DNA of 48,404 nucleotides from an uncultured Glaciecola sp. (GCA_937125395.1 CAKZLI010000064.1:1-48404); one strand, 5' to 3'; positions 1 through 8,951 are shown, counted from the first letter of the stretch. Notes: generated by a model not told the origin, from the sequence alone. Program-made: numbers and translations.

Positions 1-345
1 CCCAAACAGCATTCCATCCAGAAGCTTCGCCGTTACTAGGACTTTCAACAGCAGCAGCTTGGGTTCCAGAGCTAAAAACAAAAAATTCAGTATTGTTTTG
101 AGCATCATTATTGGGGTTAAATATAATTCCAAAAAAATCTGACTGTCCAAAATTGTCACGCTGTGTAAATTGCCGCATGATATCTTCTGGATTATCGTAT
201 AAATATGCAGAAATATAAATAGCATTATTATCATACACTAATTTTACTTCAGTTTTATGTGTGCTTGGTTCCTTTTCGCCATTTGTAGGACGCATCATTG
301 TAAAATCTTTCGCAATTGGTGTATTTTTCCATGCAATTCCATGCT
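1..345 (-). CDS. DUF5916-type protein, fragment (both ends missing)
   Basis: Read on the minus strand from about 345 down to the window edge there is an open frame of about 114 codons. It begins after a stop codon and has no proper start. It contains AWKNTPIAKDF, MMRPTNGEKEPSTHKTEV, YDNNAIYISAYLYDNP and FTQRDNFGQSDFFGI. These match my memory of the N-terminal carbohydrate-binding-like (CBM9-like) region of DUF5916 proteins of Bacteroidota, which are large, often surface-associated proteins of unknown function. The first residues of that domain are missing and the rest lies outside the window. The composition is more AT-rich than the genes that follow. It sits where carB would be expected, so it is probably foreign DNA or an assembly join. 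The family call is from recognition only. Confidence 0.6.
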
Positions 346-347
346 TA

Positions 348-1319
348 CTAAATCACTCCTTTAGATTTAAGTTCCATGATTTGTTGGGTAACTTTTTTCA
401 CATCGTAAGTTATGCTTCTTGCCGAAATGGTTGCCCCTGAAATGTTTTGTATGTCGTGCCCAAACTTCATTTTTTCAGTTTGCGCGCCACTGGCTAATGC
501 TAGTAATTGGTGACCAAGGCAAATACCAAACATAGGGATAGATTGTTTAAGCAATGTTTGAATCGCTGAAATCGCATATGTACAAGGTTCAGGATCACCA
601 GGACCATTTGATAAAAATACGCCATCAGGACTTAATGCTAAAACATCTTCAGCTGTTGTTTGCGCTGGCACAACTGTTAAACGACAACCACGCTCTACCA
701 ACATACGTAAGATATTGTGTTTAGCGCCGAAATCATAGGCAACGACATGAAATGGTAAGTTTTGTTGATCATTATGATATCCATCACCTAACACCCATGT
801 GCTGTCATTCCACTCATGCACTTCTTTACAAGTCACTTCTTTCGCTAAGTCGAGACCTTTCAATCCACCGAAAGCTTTTGCTTGTTCTAACGCTTGCGCT
901 TCAGTTAGGGCATCACCAGCAACGATACAACCGTTCTGAGCACCCTTTTCACGTAATACTCGCGTTAATCGTCGGGTATCAATATCAGCAATACCTAAAA
1001 TATTATTCGCTTTTAAATAATCAGAAAGTGAAGATTCGTTTCTAAAATTACTCGCAATTAGCGGTAAATCACGAATGACTAGGCCTTTGGCGAAGATTTG
1101 ATTGGCTTCAACATCTTCAGCATTAGTGCCGGTGTTGCCAATATGAGGATAAGTAAGGGTAATAATTTGTTCAGCGTAAGATGGATCGGTCAGAATTTCT
1201 TGATAACCTGTCATCGAAGTATTAAAAACTACTTCACCAACAGCGAAACCTTCAGCACCAAATGCGGTACCTTTAAATACAGAACCATCTTCTAACACCA
1301 ATTGGGCAGAATGAGCCAA
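348..1319 (-). CDS. carA: Carbamoyl-phosphate synthase small subunit, 3'-truncated and fused to a foreign tail
   Basis: CarA is the glutaminase subunit that releases ammonia from glutamine for CarB in arginine and pyrimidine synthesis. The frame starts at UUG (1317-1319), as in E. coli carA, with a GGAGG ribosome site 5 bases upstream (1325-1329). The N-terminal domain ([21 protein letters not shown]) and the class I glutaminase nucleophile in GICLGHQ are present. After KMKFGH (residue 288, about base 456) the sequence stops resembling CarA. The last 35 residues contain [12 protein letters not shown], the SGAT motif of FMN-binding domains, and end at a stop at 348-350. About 90 normal residues are therefore missing, including the catalytic His and Glu of the HPE motif. 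The protein as written should not be an active glutaminase. dapB lies upstream on the same strand, as in related genomes, but carB is missing downstream. Confidence 0.9.
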   Translation of the reverse strand: MAHSAQLVLEDGSVFKGTAFGAEGFAVGEVVFNTSMTGYQEILTDPSYAEQIITLTYPHIGNTGTNAEDVEANQIFAKGLVIRDLPLIASNFRNESSLSDYLKANNILGIADIDTRRLTRVLREKGAQNGCIVAGDALTEAQALEQAKAFGGLKGLDLAKEVTCKEVHEWNDSTWVLGDGYHNDQQNLPFHVVAYDFGAKHNILRMLVERGCRLTVVPAQTTAEDVLALSPDGVFLSNGPGDPEPCTYAISAIQTLLKQSIPMFGICLGHQLLALASGAQTEKMKFGHDIQNISGATISARSITYDVKKVTQQIMELKSKGVI

Positions 1320-1344
1320 GTCAACCTCCAGGTAGGAAAACTAG

Positions 1345-1363
1345 GTGTAATCATAAATTACAC
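1345..1363 (-). repeat. Inverted repeat in carA leader
   Basis: GTGTAAT and ATTACAC form a perfect 7-bp inverted repeat with a 5-base spacer. It lies between the leader terminator and the carA ribosome site. As RNA it would form a weak hairpin about 16 bases upstream of the GGAGG. It could be a protein operator or an RNA element. The 5-base spacer does not fit the usual ArgR box (spacer 4). Confidence 0.4.
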
Positions 1364-1367
1364 GTAC

Positions 1368-1405
1368 AAAAAACGGGATGCTTTTACACTGTGTGTACAT
1401 CCCGT
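1368..1405 (-). terminator. Intrinsic terminator inside the carA leader (possible attenuator)
   Basis: On the minus strand, ACGGGATG (1398-1405) pairs with CATCCCGT (1373-1380) across a 17-base loop and is followed directly by six U residues (1368-1373). It lies about 49 bases upstream of the carA UUG, with no recognisable promoter between. It may end dapB transcripts, but transcription into carA would also have to pass it. Attenuation of carA is the inference. Confidence 0.6.
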
Positions 1406-1546
1406 CTACAGTTCTTTGCGCTGAAAGCTTTTTCCTGTCCATGAATAAGCATTACTTACATCAGGCAAATTAAAAAGAGTATATAGTTTTAGTTTAAATC
1501 CGTCCAGATAAAACTACAAAAATATTAAAAATATGCATTTACGTTG

Positions 1547-1573
1547 ATTATATCGACAAAAGCCATAAAACAA
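1547..1573 (-). promoter_or_regulatory. Candidate carA promoter
   Basis: On the minus strand there is a perfect TATAAT (1547-1552), with TTGTTT as a possible -35 (1568-1573) at a short 15-base spacing. It lies in the 322-base dapB-carA gap, about 225 bases before the carA start. U-rich DNA with a partial ArgR-like half-site (TGCAT) follows it. The rest of the gap holds the leader elements listed separately. Confidence 0.4.
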
Positions 1574-1641
1574 GCACTTTATATCTCAAATAAGTTTCTA
1601 TATAAGGCAGTTTATTGCAGTTTATAGTCTCTAGATAAATC

Positions 1642-2451
1642 TTACAAATCGTTTAATGACAAGACATCCATCATTGAATATAGACCCGCAGGTTGGTTTA
1701 CCACCCATTTTGCGGCTCTAACGGCTCCTTTAGCAAATGTCATGCGACTGGATGCTTTATGAGTGAGTTCAATTCGTTCACCCAATTCAGCAAATAGCAC
1801 AGTATGGTCGCCGACTACATCACCACCTCGTACCGTAGCAAAGCCGATTTGCTGTTGAGGTCGTTCTCCCGTTTGCCCTTGTCTACCGTAAACGGCATCA
1901 TCAGCTAGATTACGCTGTAGCGTTTGCGCAATACCTTCACCTAAAGCCAGCGCCGTACCTGATGGTGCGTCTATTTTGTGACGATGGTGCGTTTCAATAA
2001 TTTCAATATCTGCGGTATCACCCATTATCGAGGCAGCTTGTTGTGATAGTTTAATCAGTAAATTGACTCCCACACTGTAGTTAGCAGCAAACACAATCGG
2101 GATATGTTTAGCCGCGGCAGCTAAACACGCTAATTGTTCAGGGTTCAGTCCAGTCGTACCAATAACCATAGGTACTTGATGAGTCATCGCCCATTCAAGG
2201 TTAGATGCTAGGGATTCTGGCAGAGTAAAATCAATCATGACGGCACAATCTTGCAGCATTATTTGTGCAGGTGATTGACATAGTAAATCTTGCCGAGCAA
2301 TGCCTGCAAGCTCACCAGCATCGACATTTATAAAGGATGAATTTGCACGAACGAGCGCACTATGAAGTTGAGTTTGTGGATCAACGACGACAGCCTCAAT
2401 GAGATTGCGTCCCATGCGCCCACTAGCACCTAATATACTGATTTGTAACAT
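1642..2451 (-). CDS. dapB: 4-hydroxy-tetrahydrodipicolinate reductase
   Basis: DapB is the NAD(P)H-dependent cytoplasmic reductase that makes tetrahydrodipicolinate in the diaminopimelate/lysine pathway. At 269 residues it is close to the E. coli enzyme (273). The N-terminal Rossmann motif GASGRMGRNL is at residues 9-17. The catalytic segment ETHHRHKIDAPSGTAL contains His155 and Lys159, equivalent to E. coli His159 and Lys163. The start at 2451 gives a normal N-terminus (MLQISILGASGRMG). The gene precedes carA on the same strand, the usual gammaproteobacterial order. The 217 bases upstream separate it from a divergent membrane-protein operon. Nothing unusual is seen. Confidence 0.97.
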   Translation of the reverse strand: MLQISILGASGRMGRNLIEAVVVDPQTQLHSALVRANSSFINVDAGELAGIARQDLLCQSPAQIMLQDCAVMIDFTLPESLASNLEWAMTHQVPMVIGTTGLNPEQLACLAAAAKHIPIVFAANYSVGVNLLIKLSQQAASIMGDTADIEIIETHHRHKIDAPSGTALALGEGIAQTLQRNLADDAVYGRQGQTGERPQQQIGFATVRGGDVVGDHTVLFAELGERIELTHKASSRMTFAKGAVRAAKWVVNQPAGLYSMMDVLSLNDL

Positions 2452-2668
2452 GGTAATGCCTACTGTACATATATTTACAATTTAATCGAGACAAGTATGC
2501 TCAATCAATTTTAATTTATGCGATAGTATCATTTTCAATGCTTAAGGTCAGTTCAAATTATCTCTATCATTAGTTATAGTTTGACTACATCGTAATGCAC
2601 ATTTGCTATGCCTATATACAATGCATTCGCGTAATGCGCTGTAATAATTATATGTTGGAACAATAATC

Positions 2669-3205
2669 ATGGAAAACACATTTCGGAATCATATTTTACA
2701 TATTGATGATGCTCAGATCCAATCTCCCCACATGACCCCATTGGCCGATCATTATGCGATGGTAAATTCGGCTGTCTCATTGTTGACACTGTTAGTTATT
2801 ATTGCTGTAGCCTTGATAGCAATTTTTCAACCTCTCTGGCCATTGCCCGATGAAGGTAGAACCAATGCTGTATTCATCGCTATCGCAGTATCTATTAGTT
2901 TCTTACTATTGATTGTTTATGGGTATTTTGCCGAAAAGGCTAAAGGCTACTGTGTGCGTGAACAAGATATCACTCTATTTAAAGGGTTAATCTTCAGAAA
3001 AATCATCACCCAACCGATTTGTCGAATTCAACACATTGAAGTAAAAAGTGGTCCAGTTGATCGCAAAGTCGAATTAGCTAAATTGCATGTTTATAGCGCC
3101 GGAGACATTGCTCAAACATTTGAAATACCCGGTTTGCCGGTTGCATTGGCTAACGCGATAAGAAATGACATTTTGGCTCACAAAGATATGCAGCATCATG
3201 GATAA
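2669..3205 (+). CDS. Bacterial PH-domain membrane protein (YdbS-like)
   Basis: A 178-residue inner-membrane protein with two predicted membrane segments (about residues 34-53 and 66-87). A bacterial PH-like domain (bPH2, formerly DUF304) follows, with the family pattern FKGLIFRKIITQPICRIQHIEVKSGPVDR. It resembles the YdbS half of the Bacillus YdbS/YdbT pair; the molecular role of that pair in gammaproteobacteria is unknown. The start at 2669 has a GGAA ribosome site about 9 bases upstream. The stop overlaps the start of the next gene (ATGGATAA), so the two are probably translationally coupled and may form a complex. Confidence 0.8.
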   Translation: MENTFRNHILHIDDAQIQSPHMTPLADHYAMVNSAVSLLTLLVIIAVALIAIFQPLWPLPDEGRTNAVFIAIAVSISFLLLIVYGYFAEKAKGYCVREQDITLFKGLIFRKIITQPICRIQHIEVKSGPVDRKVELAKLHVYSAGDIAQTFEIPGLPVALANAIRNDILAHKDMQHHG

Positions 3206-4799
3206 TTTGGCGCAATCGTCACCTGCAGAGGACCCCATGAGCTCTAGCGATGTTGCTGGCGATACAACTTGGCATAGAGTTTCACCTTTAGCGATTTTAT
3301 ACTTTATCGAAAAACTATTTGTGGGTTTACTCAACAATATTTTTTATATGTTGCCCATGTTTATTGTTCTATGGGATGAAATAAAAGCCAATCCATGGAT
3401 AGCTGCGGGAATTATCATTGCCATAATAACAACTATTACATGTTTTGCCGTCTGGTCATTTATCGTCTTTCGCTATCGTCTATCTGCAGGTACTGTCGAA
3501 GTCAAAAGTGGCATATTTGCCAAAAAACACGTTAACTTACCCTTTAATCGCATCCAAAACGTCAAAATAGAACAACCTTTTTATTACCGTTTATTTAATT
3601 ACTCAAGTATGGCTTTCGACTCTGGTGGTTCATTAAGCCAAGAAGCGAGGTTGATCGCCTTGCCATTGGCGTTTGCTAAAGAACTACAGCAAGAAATTAA
3701 TCTATTTAAATCAAACAACACAGACACTGCTAGCACCATGGTCGAGTTTGATACTGATGGACAAGTAATTGTTGGTGAGCATTCAAGTATTAGTACTTCT
3801 CCAGAAATTATTGAAAATAAACGGAGTATTGGCGACTTAGTGCTGCATGGTATTACCTCTAATCGCATTTATATAATATTGGCCGCGGCAGCGCCATTTG
3901 TGAATGATATTTTTACATTCTTTGGCGATCAGTTAGCAGGCTTTGGGGTAGATATCCAAAGTCATATTGATAATGATCCTATGTGGCAAATCAGTATCTA
4001 TGCACTATCGTTGTTTTTGATTGCCATTGGATTAATGACTATTTTATCAATTATCGGTGCGATAATTATGTTTTATGGCTATACCTTATCGCGCACCGAA
4101 GATAAATACATAAGGCGCAGTGGGTTAATCACCAAACATGAGGTTAGCGTGCCTTTTTCCCGCATTCAGATAGCCATCATGAAACAAGATTTTTTAGATA
4201 TTTTATTTGGCAGAATTAATTTGAGACTAGATCAACTCAATGCCCAGATAGCGAATGCAAATGTGTCTCAGTCTGGAACGAATAAACTTATGGTACCATC
4301 TGTTTTTGCATACGAATGTCGCGATATTATCAATCATGTTTTCCCTAACCATCAATTACATGAGATTGATTTTAATGCGATTTCCAAACGATTCATCATT
4401 CGCTATTTTAGTTTTATCGTTGTTCCCATTGTTGTAGTGTTAAGTCACAGTGCTTATTATAATGAAGGGCTATCGGCTTGGGTCGTGCTGGGTGCTTTCA
4501 CCCTACTCTCGGCTATGGTTTATGGTCGATGGTTACGATGGGGATATCAATTTAATGATGAATACATTTATATTCGCAAAGGGTTACTAGGATGCGATCG
4601 CTTTTGTTTACCGATCACCAAAATTCAACGTATCACCTATTCCCAAAGCCTGTTTATGCGCAAAAACAAACTCGTATCGATTAAGCTATATTTAGCGTCA
4701 GGGAGTTATACCATTCCAATGATTGACGAAGATCAAGCACAATATCTGTATGAATATGTATTATACAAAGTAGAATCAGAAGCAAAGGCTTGGATGTAA
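3198..4799 (+). CDS. Multi-PH-domain membrane protein (YdbT-like)
   Basis: A 533-residue membrane protein with an early hydrophobic pair, then three bPH2-like units separated by further membrane segments. The units are recognisable by repeated patterns: RYRLSAGTVEVKSGIFAKK with LPFNRIQNVKIEQ, YIRRSGLITKHEVSVPFSRIQ, and YIYIRKGLLGCDRFCLPITKIQ. Two or three copies of this domain are typical of YdbT proteins. The start is placed at 3198, overlapping the stop of the preceding gene by 8 bases. A longer frame from 3165 exists but would overlap that gene by about 40 bases. It directly precedes the cytochrome b gene with no gap, so the three genes form one operon. Function is unknown; membrane stress or export roles suggested for relatives are not shown here. 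Confidence 0.8.
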   Translation: MDNLAQSSPAEDPMSSSDVAGDTTWHRVSPLAILYFIEKLFVGLLNNIFYMLPMFIVLWDEIKANPWIAAGIIIAIITTITCFAVWSFIVFRYRLSAGTVEVKSGIFAKKHVNLPFNRIQNVKIEQPFYYRLFNYSSMAFDSGGSLSQEARLIALPLAFAKELQQEINLFKSNNTDTASTMVEFDTDGQVIVGEHSSISTSPEIIENKRSIGDLVLHGITSNRIYIILAAAAPFVNDIFTFFGDQLAGFGVDIQSHIDNDPMWQISIYALSLFLIAIGLMTILSIIGAIIMFYGYTLSRTEDKYIRRSGLITKHEVSVPFSRIQIAIMKQDFLDILFGRINLRLDQLNAQIANANVSQSGTNKLMVPSVFAYECRDIINHVFPNHQLHEIDFNAISKRFIIRYFSFIVVPIVVVLSHSAYYNEGLSAWVVLGAFTLLSAMVYGRWLRWGYQFNDEYIYIRKGLLGCDRFCLPITKIQRITYSQSLFMRKNKLVSIKLYLASGSYTIPMIDEDQAQYLYEYVLYKVESEAKAWM

Positions 4800-5474
4800 A
4801 TGAAAGTTTGGGATATTTATACAAGATTATGGCATTGGTTGTTAGTGTGCGGCATTTTTTTTCAATGGCTCAGCGCAGAAATACTAGATGACCAAATGCA
4901 AAATCATGCATTAATGGGTTATACATTACTAGGGATGATGATATTCAGGTTGTGTTGGGGCTTTATTGGCCCAGAAGCAATTCGCTTTAGTCGGTTTGTT
5001 CCTTCTTGGCACACCCTAACGCATTATGTATCATCGTCAAACAAACACATTCATGTGTCACATAACCCACTTGGCGCTCTAGCCGTAATTGCGTTTATTG
5101 GGTTAATTACGATGCAAGCCATATCTGGTTTTTTTATGGATGACGAAATATTTTTTACGGGGCCTTTATATAATTGGCTCTCAGCAAGCACGACATCGCT
5201 CATCGCTGAAGTTCATGATATTGCGTTTACTGGTATCTTATTACTCATTGCGATACACATTATTGCTGTCATCTACCATCGCTTTAAATATGAGCCATTC
5301 ATAATTACAGCGATGGTATCGGGCAATAAACCGCTAGCCAATCCATATCCAACTTTAGCAACATTTCAGTTACACTTGCGCGCCTGGTTTTGTATAGGCC
5401 TTAGCATACTGATTGTTTGGTTGATGGTAAATCACTTACCAGATTGGCTTGGGGTCGAAGCAGCTTTTTATTAA
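4800..5474 (+). CDS. Cytochrome b561-family membrane protein
   Basis: A 224-residue protein with about four main membrane helices and a fifth hydrophobic segment at the C-terminus. The N-terminus (VWDIYTRLWHWLLV) is the typical b561/hydrogenase-cytochrome-b start with a haem-ligand candidate His12. Other ligand candidates are His36, His139 and His153 (AEVHD and AIHIIAVIYH). Members move electrons between the quinone pool and soluble partners in the periplasm. The ATG follows the previous stop codon directly, implying coupling. Its last 4 bases overlap the stop of a convergent cytochrome c' gene, a likely redox partner by context. Confidence 0.85.
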   Translation: MKVWDIYTRLWHWLLVCGIFFQWLSAEILDDQMQNHALMGYTLLGMMIFRLCWGFIGPEAIRFSRFVPSWHTLTHYVSSSNKHIHVSHNPLGALAVIAFIGLITMQAISGFFMDDEIFFTGPLYNWLSASTTSLIAEVHDIAFTGILLLIAIHIIAVIYHRFKYEPFIITAMVSGNKPLANPYPTLATFQLHLRAWFCIGLSILIVWLMVNHLPDWLGVEAAFY

Positions 5475-5953
5475 TCTGCTTTATAATCATCATGACAGGC
5501 TTTACAAGTCGCGCCTACTGCGCCAATGCCTTTACGATAATTAGCTTCATCCTTGTTGGCTACAATGAGTTGCAACGCTTTTGCAGCTTGGGTTAAGTCA
5601 TCAGCTTTTTGGGTAAACTCACTCTGATTATCCCAAATTTTTGGTAATGCGCCAGATTCGACATCATTCGAACGGGTATCAAGCACAAAATAATCGCTGA
5701 TCATTAATGATAACTGCTCTATGCGTAAGGCATTTTTTGCAATAACGGCTTCGTCAATTGGCGCTTTGCCTTTAGCCATTGCTCCTAGTGGGCCAATATT
5801 ACTTCTGATTAATTGAAAAATAGACTGTCTAAACTCAACAGCATTCTTGGCTTGTTTGTCTGACACTTCAGCATGCACTTGCGTACTAATGAATGCTGTG
5901 CCCAATATGACTGAGCATGAAGCAGCAACGAGTGTTTTGGATAATAGAGACAT
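5471..5953 (-). CDS. Cytochrome c' (periplasmic)
   Basis: A 160-residue exported c-type cytochrome. The start is placed at 5953 because AAGGAA lies a few bases upstream and the protein then begins with a clean signal peptide, cleaved after VHA (about residue 28); a longer frame from 5995 lacks both. The haem site is CKACH at residues 150-154, close to the C-terminus, as in four-helix-bundle cytochromes c'. The mature length of about 130 residues fits the family. These proteins bind NO or CO or transfer electrons in the periplasm. It converges on the cytochrome b561-like gene with a 4-base overlap, suggesting that b561 may reduce it; that is inference from position. Confidence 0.88.
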   Translation of the reverse strand: MSLLSKTLVAASCSVILGTAFISTQVHAEVSDKQAKNAVEFRQSIFQLIRSNIGPLGAMAKGKAPIDEAVIAKNALRIEQLSLMISDYFVLDTRSNDVESGALPKIWDNQSEFTQKADDLTQAAKALQLIVANKDEANYRKGIGAVGATCKACHDDYKAD

Positions 5954-6197
5954 ATAAATTCCTTGTATAGATGCGCGTGTTACAGTAGGTAGCACACTAT
6001 ATAATATATCAGATACATTAGCCTATCATATAAGAATTCTATAAAAAGTAAATACACTCCTTTTTCGGCTAAATGCGCAATAAAAATAATCCTTTAGGCT
6101 AGTAATGAGAAGTTTCATCCTCCTAGATGCGAAAAATCATAGCTATTTAGTACTATATATATTATGTTGTCACCGATCAGTAAAATGCTGACAGAAA

Positions 6198-6216
6198 ACT
6201 CATAAACATAATGAGT
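6198..6216. repeat. Small inverted repeat upstream of the TonB-dependent receptor
   Basis: ACTCAT and ATGAGT are separated by 7 bases, about 80 bases before the receptor start. It could be an operator, but six-base arms are short enough to be chance. The rest of the 5954-6294 gap is AT-rich. I see no Fur box and no convincing -35/-10 pair in it. Confidence 0.25.
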
Positions 6217-6294
6217 CATATTATATAAAACTAACACTATAAGGGAGTACACTTTTACAGCGATACGTCGCGTGTAATAAGTTACTAATCACAC

Positions 6295-8892
6295 ATGAAA
6301 AATAATTTAAACGCAGTATCTAAAGCGGTTAAATTTGCACTTGTAGCTTCAACAGCTGCCTCTGTATCTTTAGCCATGCCTGCATTAGCACAATCTGCTG
6401 ATGAAAACCTAGAAAACGTAGAAAAAATCGCTGTAGTTGGTAGTCGTGCTGCTCCACGTTCAGTGGCTGAATCTCCGGTTCCAATCGATATCATTGGTGG
6501 TGATGAACTAGCTAAAGCAGGTAATACTGATATGCTAGAAATTCTTAAAGGTGCTGTGCCATCTTTAAACGTTCACTCTAATCCTATTTCAGATGCTGCG
6601 TCTTTGGTACGCCCAGCTAACCTTCGTGGTTTGCCATCTGATTCAACGCTTATCCTATTAAATGGTAAGCGTCGTCACCGTTCATCTGTTATCGCTTTCT
6701 TAGGCGGTGGTATTAATGATGGTGCACAAGGTCCTGATATTTCAGTGATTCCAAGTGTTGCAATGAAGCAAGTCGAAGTTCTTCGTGACGGTGCTGCTGC
6801 TCAGTACGGTTCTGATGCTATCGCTGGTGTAATGAACTTTGTATTAAAAGATGATGCTGACGGCGGCACTATCTATGTGAAGCAAGGTCAGTATACTGAC
6901 GAAGGCGAAAACATGACTGAAGTGGGTGGTAACATTGGTATGCCATTAACGGATAATGGTTTTGCTAATTTATCATTCCAGTATAAAAATGCTGATGCGA
7001 CGAGCCGCTCTGTACAACGTCCAGATGCTGCTGCATTTAACCAAAATGGCTTAAATGTACCTAACCCTGCACAAGTTTGGGGTTCACCTGAAGTCAAAGA
7101 TGACATTACACTTTTTGGTAACGTTGGCCTTGATTTAGGTAACGACAGCGAAGCGTATATGTTTGGTAACTACTCTGAGCGTGACGTTCGTGGTGGTTTC
7201 TACTATCGTAACCCGCATACCCGTGGTACGGTTTATTCACTAGATGATGGTGCTACCTTATTAGTCGGTGATTTAACTCCTGGTCCGGTTGGCCAAGTAA
7301 ACACTGGTCTTGGTGTGGGCGATGGCATTAGCTGTCCAACGATTCCAATTACTACTGGTAATGTTACTACTCAAGCTGATTATATTGCTGGTGTAGCAAA
7401 CGATCCTAACTGTTTTGCGTTCAACGAAATGATCCCAGACGGATTTACGCCTAACTTTGGTGGTAATATCACTGATACGTCTTTAACTATCGGTACAAAA
7501 GGCGAATTCACAGATGGCGCACTTGCTGGCATCTTATATGATTTCTCTGGCTCTGTCGGTCGTAGTGAATCATCATTCTTGATCTTCAACACGATCAATG
7601 CCTCTTTAGGTCCAGATACACCGCGTGATTTTGCACCGGGTAAATACATCCAACTAGAGAAAAACTTCAACGCTGATTTTGTTAAATCTGTTGATGCAGG
7701 TTTATATGATGATATCAACTTCGCTGCTGGTTTAGAATGGCACGAAGAGTCGTTTGAAGTGGTTGCGGGTGATGTTGCATCATTTGCAGTGGGTCCATTA
7801 ACTGACCAAGGTTTTGGTATTGGCTCTAACGGTTTCCCAGGGTTCCAACCTTCTGCTGCTGGTGTATTTACTCGTCGTAACGCTGCTGCGTACATCGATG
7901 CTGAATTACCGGTTACTGAAGATTTATTAGTTGGCGCAGCATTACGCTTCGAAAACTATGATTCATTTGGTTCTACGACTAACTATAAAATCTCAGCGCA
8001 ATATAACGCAACTGACGATTTATCGTTCCGCAGTTCAATCTCATCAGGTTTCCGTGCACCGACTGTTGGCCAAGCTAACGTGTCTAACGTACAAACTAAC
8101 TTAGATGGCGGTGTATTAGTTGATTCGGCGTTATTGCCACCAACTAACCCTATCTCTGTTCAGTTAGGTGGTAGTGAACTACAACCTGAAGAATCACAAA
8201 GTTATACGCTTGGTGCAGTTTACTCTGACGGTGATATCTTCTTAACAGTGGATTATTACAACATCGAAGTAACAGACCGTATCTCTCAGTCTGATAAAAT
8301 CAACTTAACTGCTGCAGACAAAGACGTACTGCGCGCTGCTGGCGTTCCTAACGTTGACAGCTTACAGCAAGTCAGTTTCTTCACGAACGATTTTGATACG
8401 ACCACTCAAGGTCTAGATGTTGTTGCTAACTACAGTGCTGATATCTTTGAAGGTGATGCAACCTTTAGCTTAGCGTATAACTGGAACGAAACTAAAGTGG
8501 ATCGTTTCTCTGAAATCACGGGTGATTTCAAAGTTAAACGTCTTGAAGAAGATCTTCCTAACCACCGTGCAACATTAACTTGGGCTCAGTCTTGGGAAAA
8601 TGTCAGTGCATTTACGCGTGTTAACTATTATGGCGAATACCAAGGTGTTCACGTAGATTATGACTTAACAGCTAAAACAGCTGATGCAACGGTTACTGTT
8701 GATGCCGAAGTGAGCTATAACTTTACAGACAATGTTGTATTGACTGTTGGTGCGCAAAACTTACTCAATCAAGAAGCAGAAAAAATTGATTGGAGTGGCG
8801 CGAATAATACGTGGGGTGGTGTGTATTATGAAACATCGCCATACGGTTTTAATGGTCGCCTAGCCTATGCAAAACTAGCTTATAACTTCTAA
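6295..8892 (+). CDS. TonB-dependent outer-membrane receptor
   Basis: An 865-residue outer-membrane receptor that imports a ligand using TonB-ExbBD energy. It has a signal peptide (cleavage after PALA, about residue 32) and a TonB-box-like EKIAVVGSR at about 43-51. The plug domain includes NLRGLPSDSTLILLNGKRR and EVLRDGAAAQYGSDAIAGVMNFVLK. A long beta-barrel ends in an aromatic residue (LAYNF). The ligand cannot be told from sequence; no siderophore, B12 or polysaccharide genes are adjacent. Codon use looks like that of a well-expressed gene. The start at 6295 has no strong ribosome site. A strong terminator follows, and then a TPR-sulfotransferase gene, a neighbour I recall seeing with receptors in marine bacteria. 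Confidence 0.93.
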   Translation: MKNNLNAVSKAVKFALVASTAASVSLAMPALAQSADENLENVEKIAVVGSRAAPRSVAESPVPIDIIGGDELAKAGNTDMLEILKGAVPSLNVHSNPISDAASLVRPANLRGLPSDSTLILLNGKRRHRSSVIAFLGGGINDGAQGPDISVIPSVAMKQVEVLRDGAAAQYGSDAIAGVMNFVLKDDADGGTIYVKQGQYTDEGENMTEVGGNIGMPLTDNGFANLSFQYKNADATSRSVQRPDAAAFNQNGLNVPNPAQVWGSPEVKDDITLFGNVGLDLGNDSEAYMFGNYSERDVRGGFYYRNPHTRGTVYSLDDGATLLVGDLTPGPVGQVNTGLGVGDGISCPTIPITTGNVTTQADYIAGVANDPNCFAFNEMIPDGFTPNFGGNITDTSLTIGTKGEFTDGALAGILYDFSGSVGRSESSFLIFNTINASLGPDTPRDFAPGKYIQLEKNFNADFVKSVDAGLYDDINFAAGLEWHEESFEVVAGDVASFAVGPLTDQGFGIGSNGFPGFQPSAAGVFTRRNAAAYIDAELPVTEDLLVGAALRFENYDSFGSTTNYKISAQYNATDDLSFRSSISSGFRAPTVGQANVSNVQTNLDGGVLVDSALLPPTNPISVQLGGSELQPEESQSYTLGAVYSDGDIFLTVDYYNIEVTDRISQSDKINLTAADKDVLRAAGVPNVDSLQQVSFFTNDFDTTTQGLDVVANYSADIFEGDATFSLAYNWNETKVDRFSEITGDFKVKRLEEDLPNHRATLTWAQSWENVSAFTRVNYYGEYQGVHVDYDLTAKTADATVTVDAEVSYNFTDNVVLTVGAQNLLNQEAEKIDWSGANNTWGGVYYETSPYGFNGRLAYAKLAYNF

Positions 8893-8951
8893 TTTATTGG
8901 ATAGATAAGCAATAATGTCAATTGTGAATTGCAATTGTCGTTAAACAGCGT

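Larger units (their letters stand above)
1341..1442 (-). other. Possible carA leader ORF (33 codons)
   Basis: An ATG at 1440-1442 opens a 33-residue frame that runs through the carA leader terminator and stops at 1341-1343, just before the carA ribosome site. A short ORF spanning an attenuator recalls the pyrBI leader arrangement. There is no convincing Shine-Dalgarno sequence and composition gives no support, so it may be chance. Confidence 0.2.

Noticed and set aside
348..455. CarA with a new FMN-binding C-terminal domain, as a novel fusion enzyme
   Set aside because: The added part is only the last ~35 residues of an FMN-binding domain, CarA loses catalytic residues, and unrelated Bacteroidota-like sequence follows at once. 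A chimeric join is simpler.
5954..6294. Fur box or iron control before the receptor
   Set aside because: No sequence close to the Fur consensus was found on reading; iron as the ligand is not supported.
7380..7895. 171-codon open frame on the minus strand within the receptor gene
   Set aside because: It is a shadow of the well-conserved receptor frame, with low-complexity Ser/Pro/Lys composition and no ribosome site.
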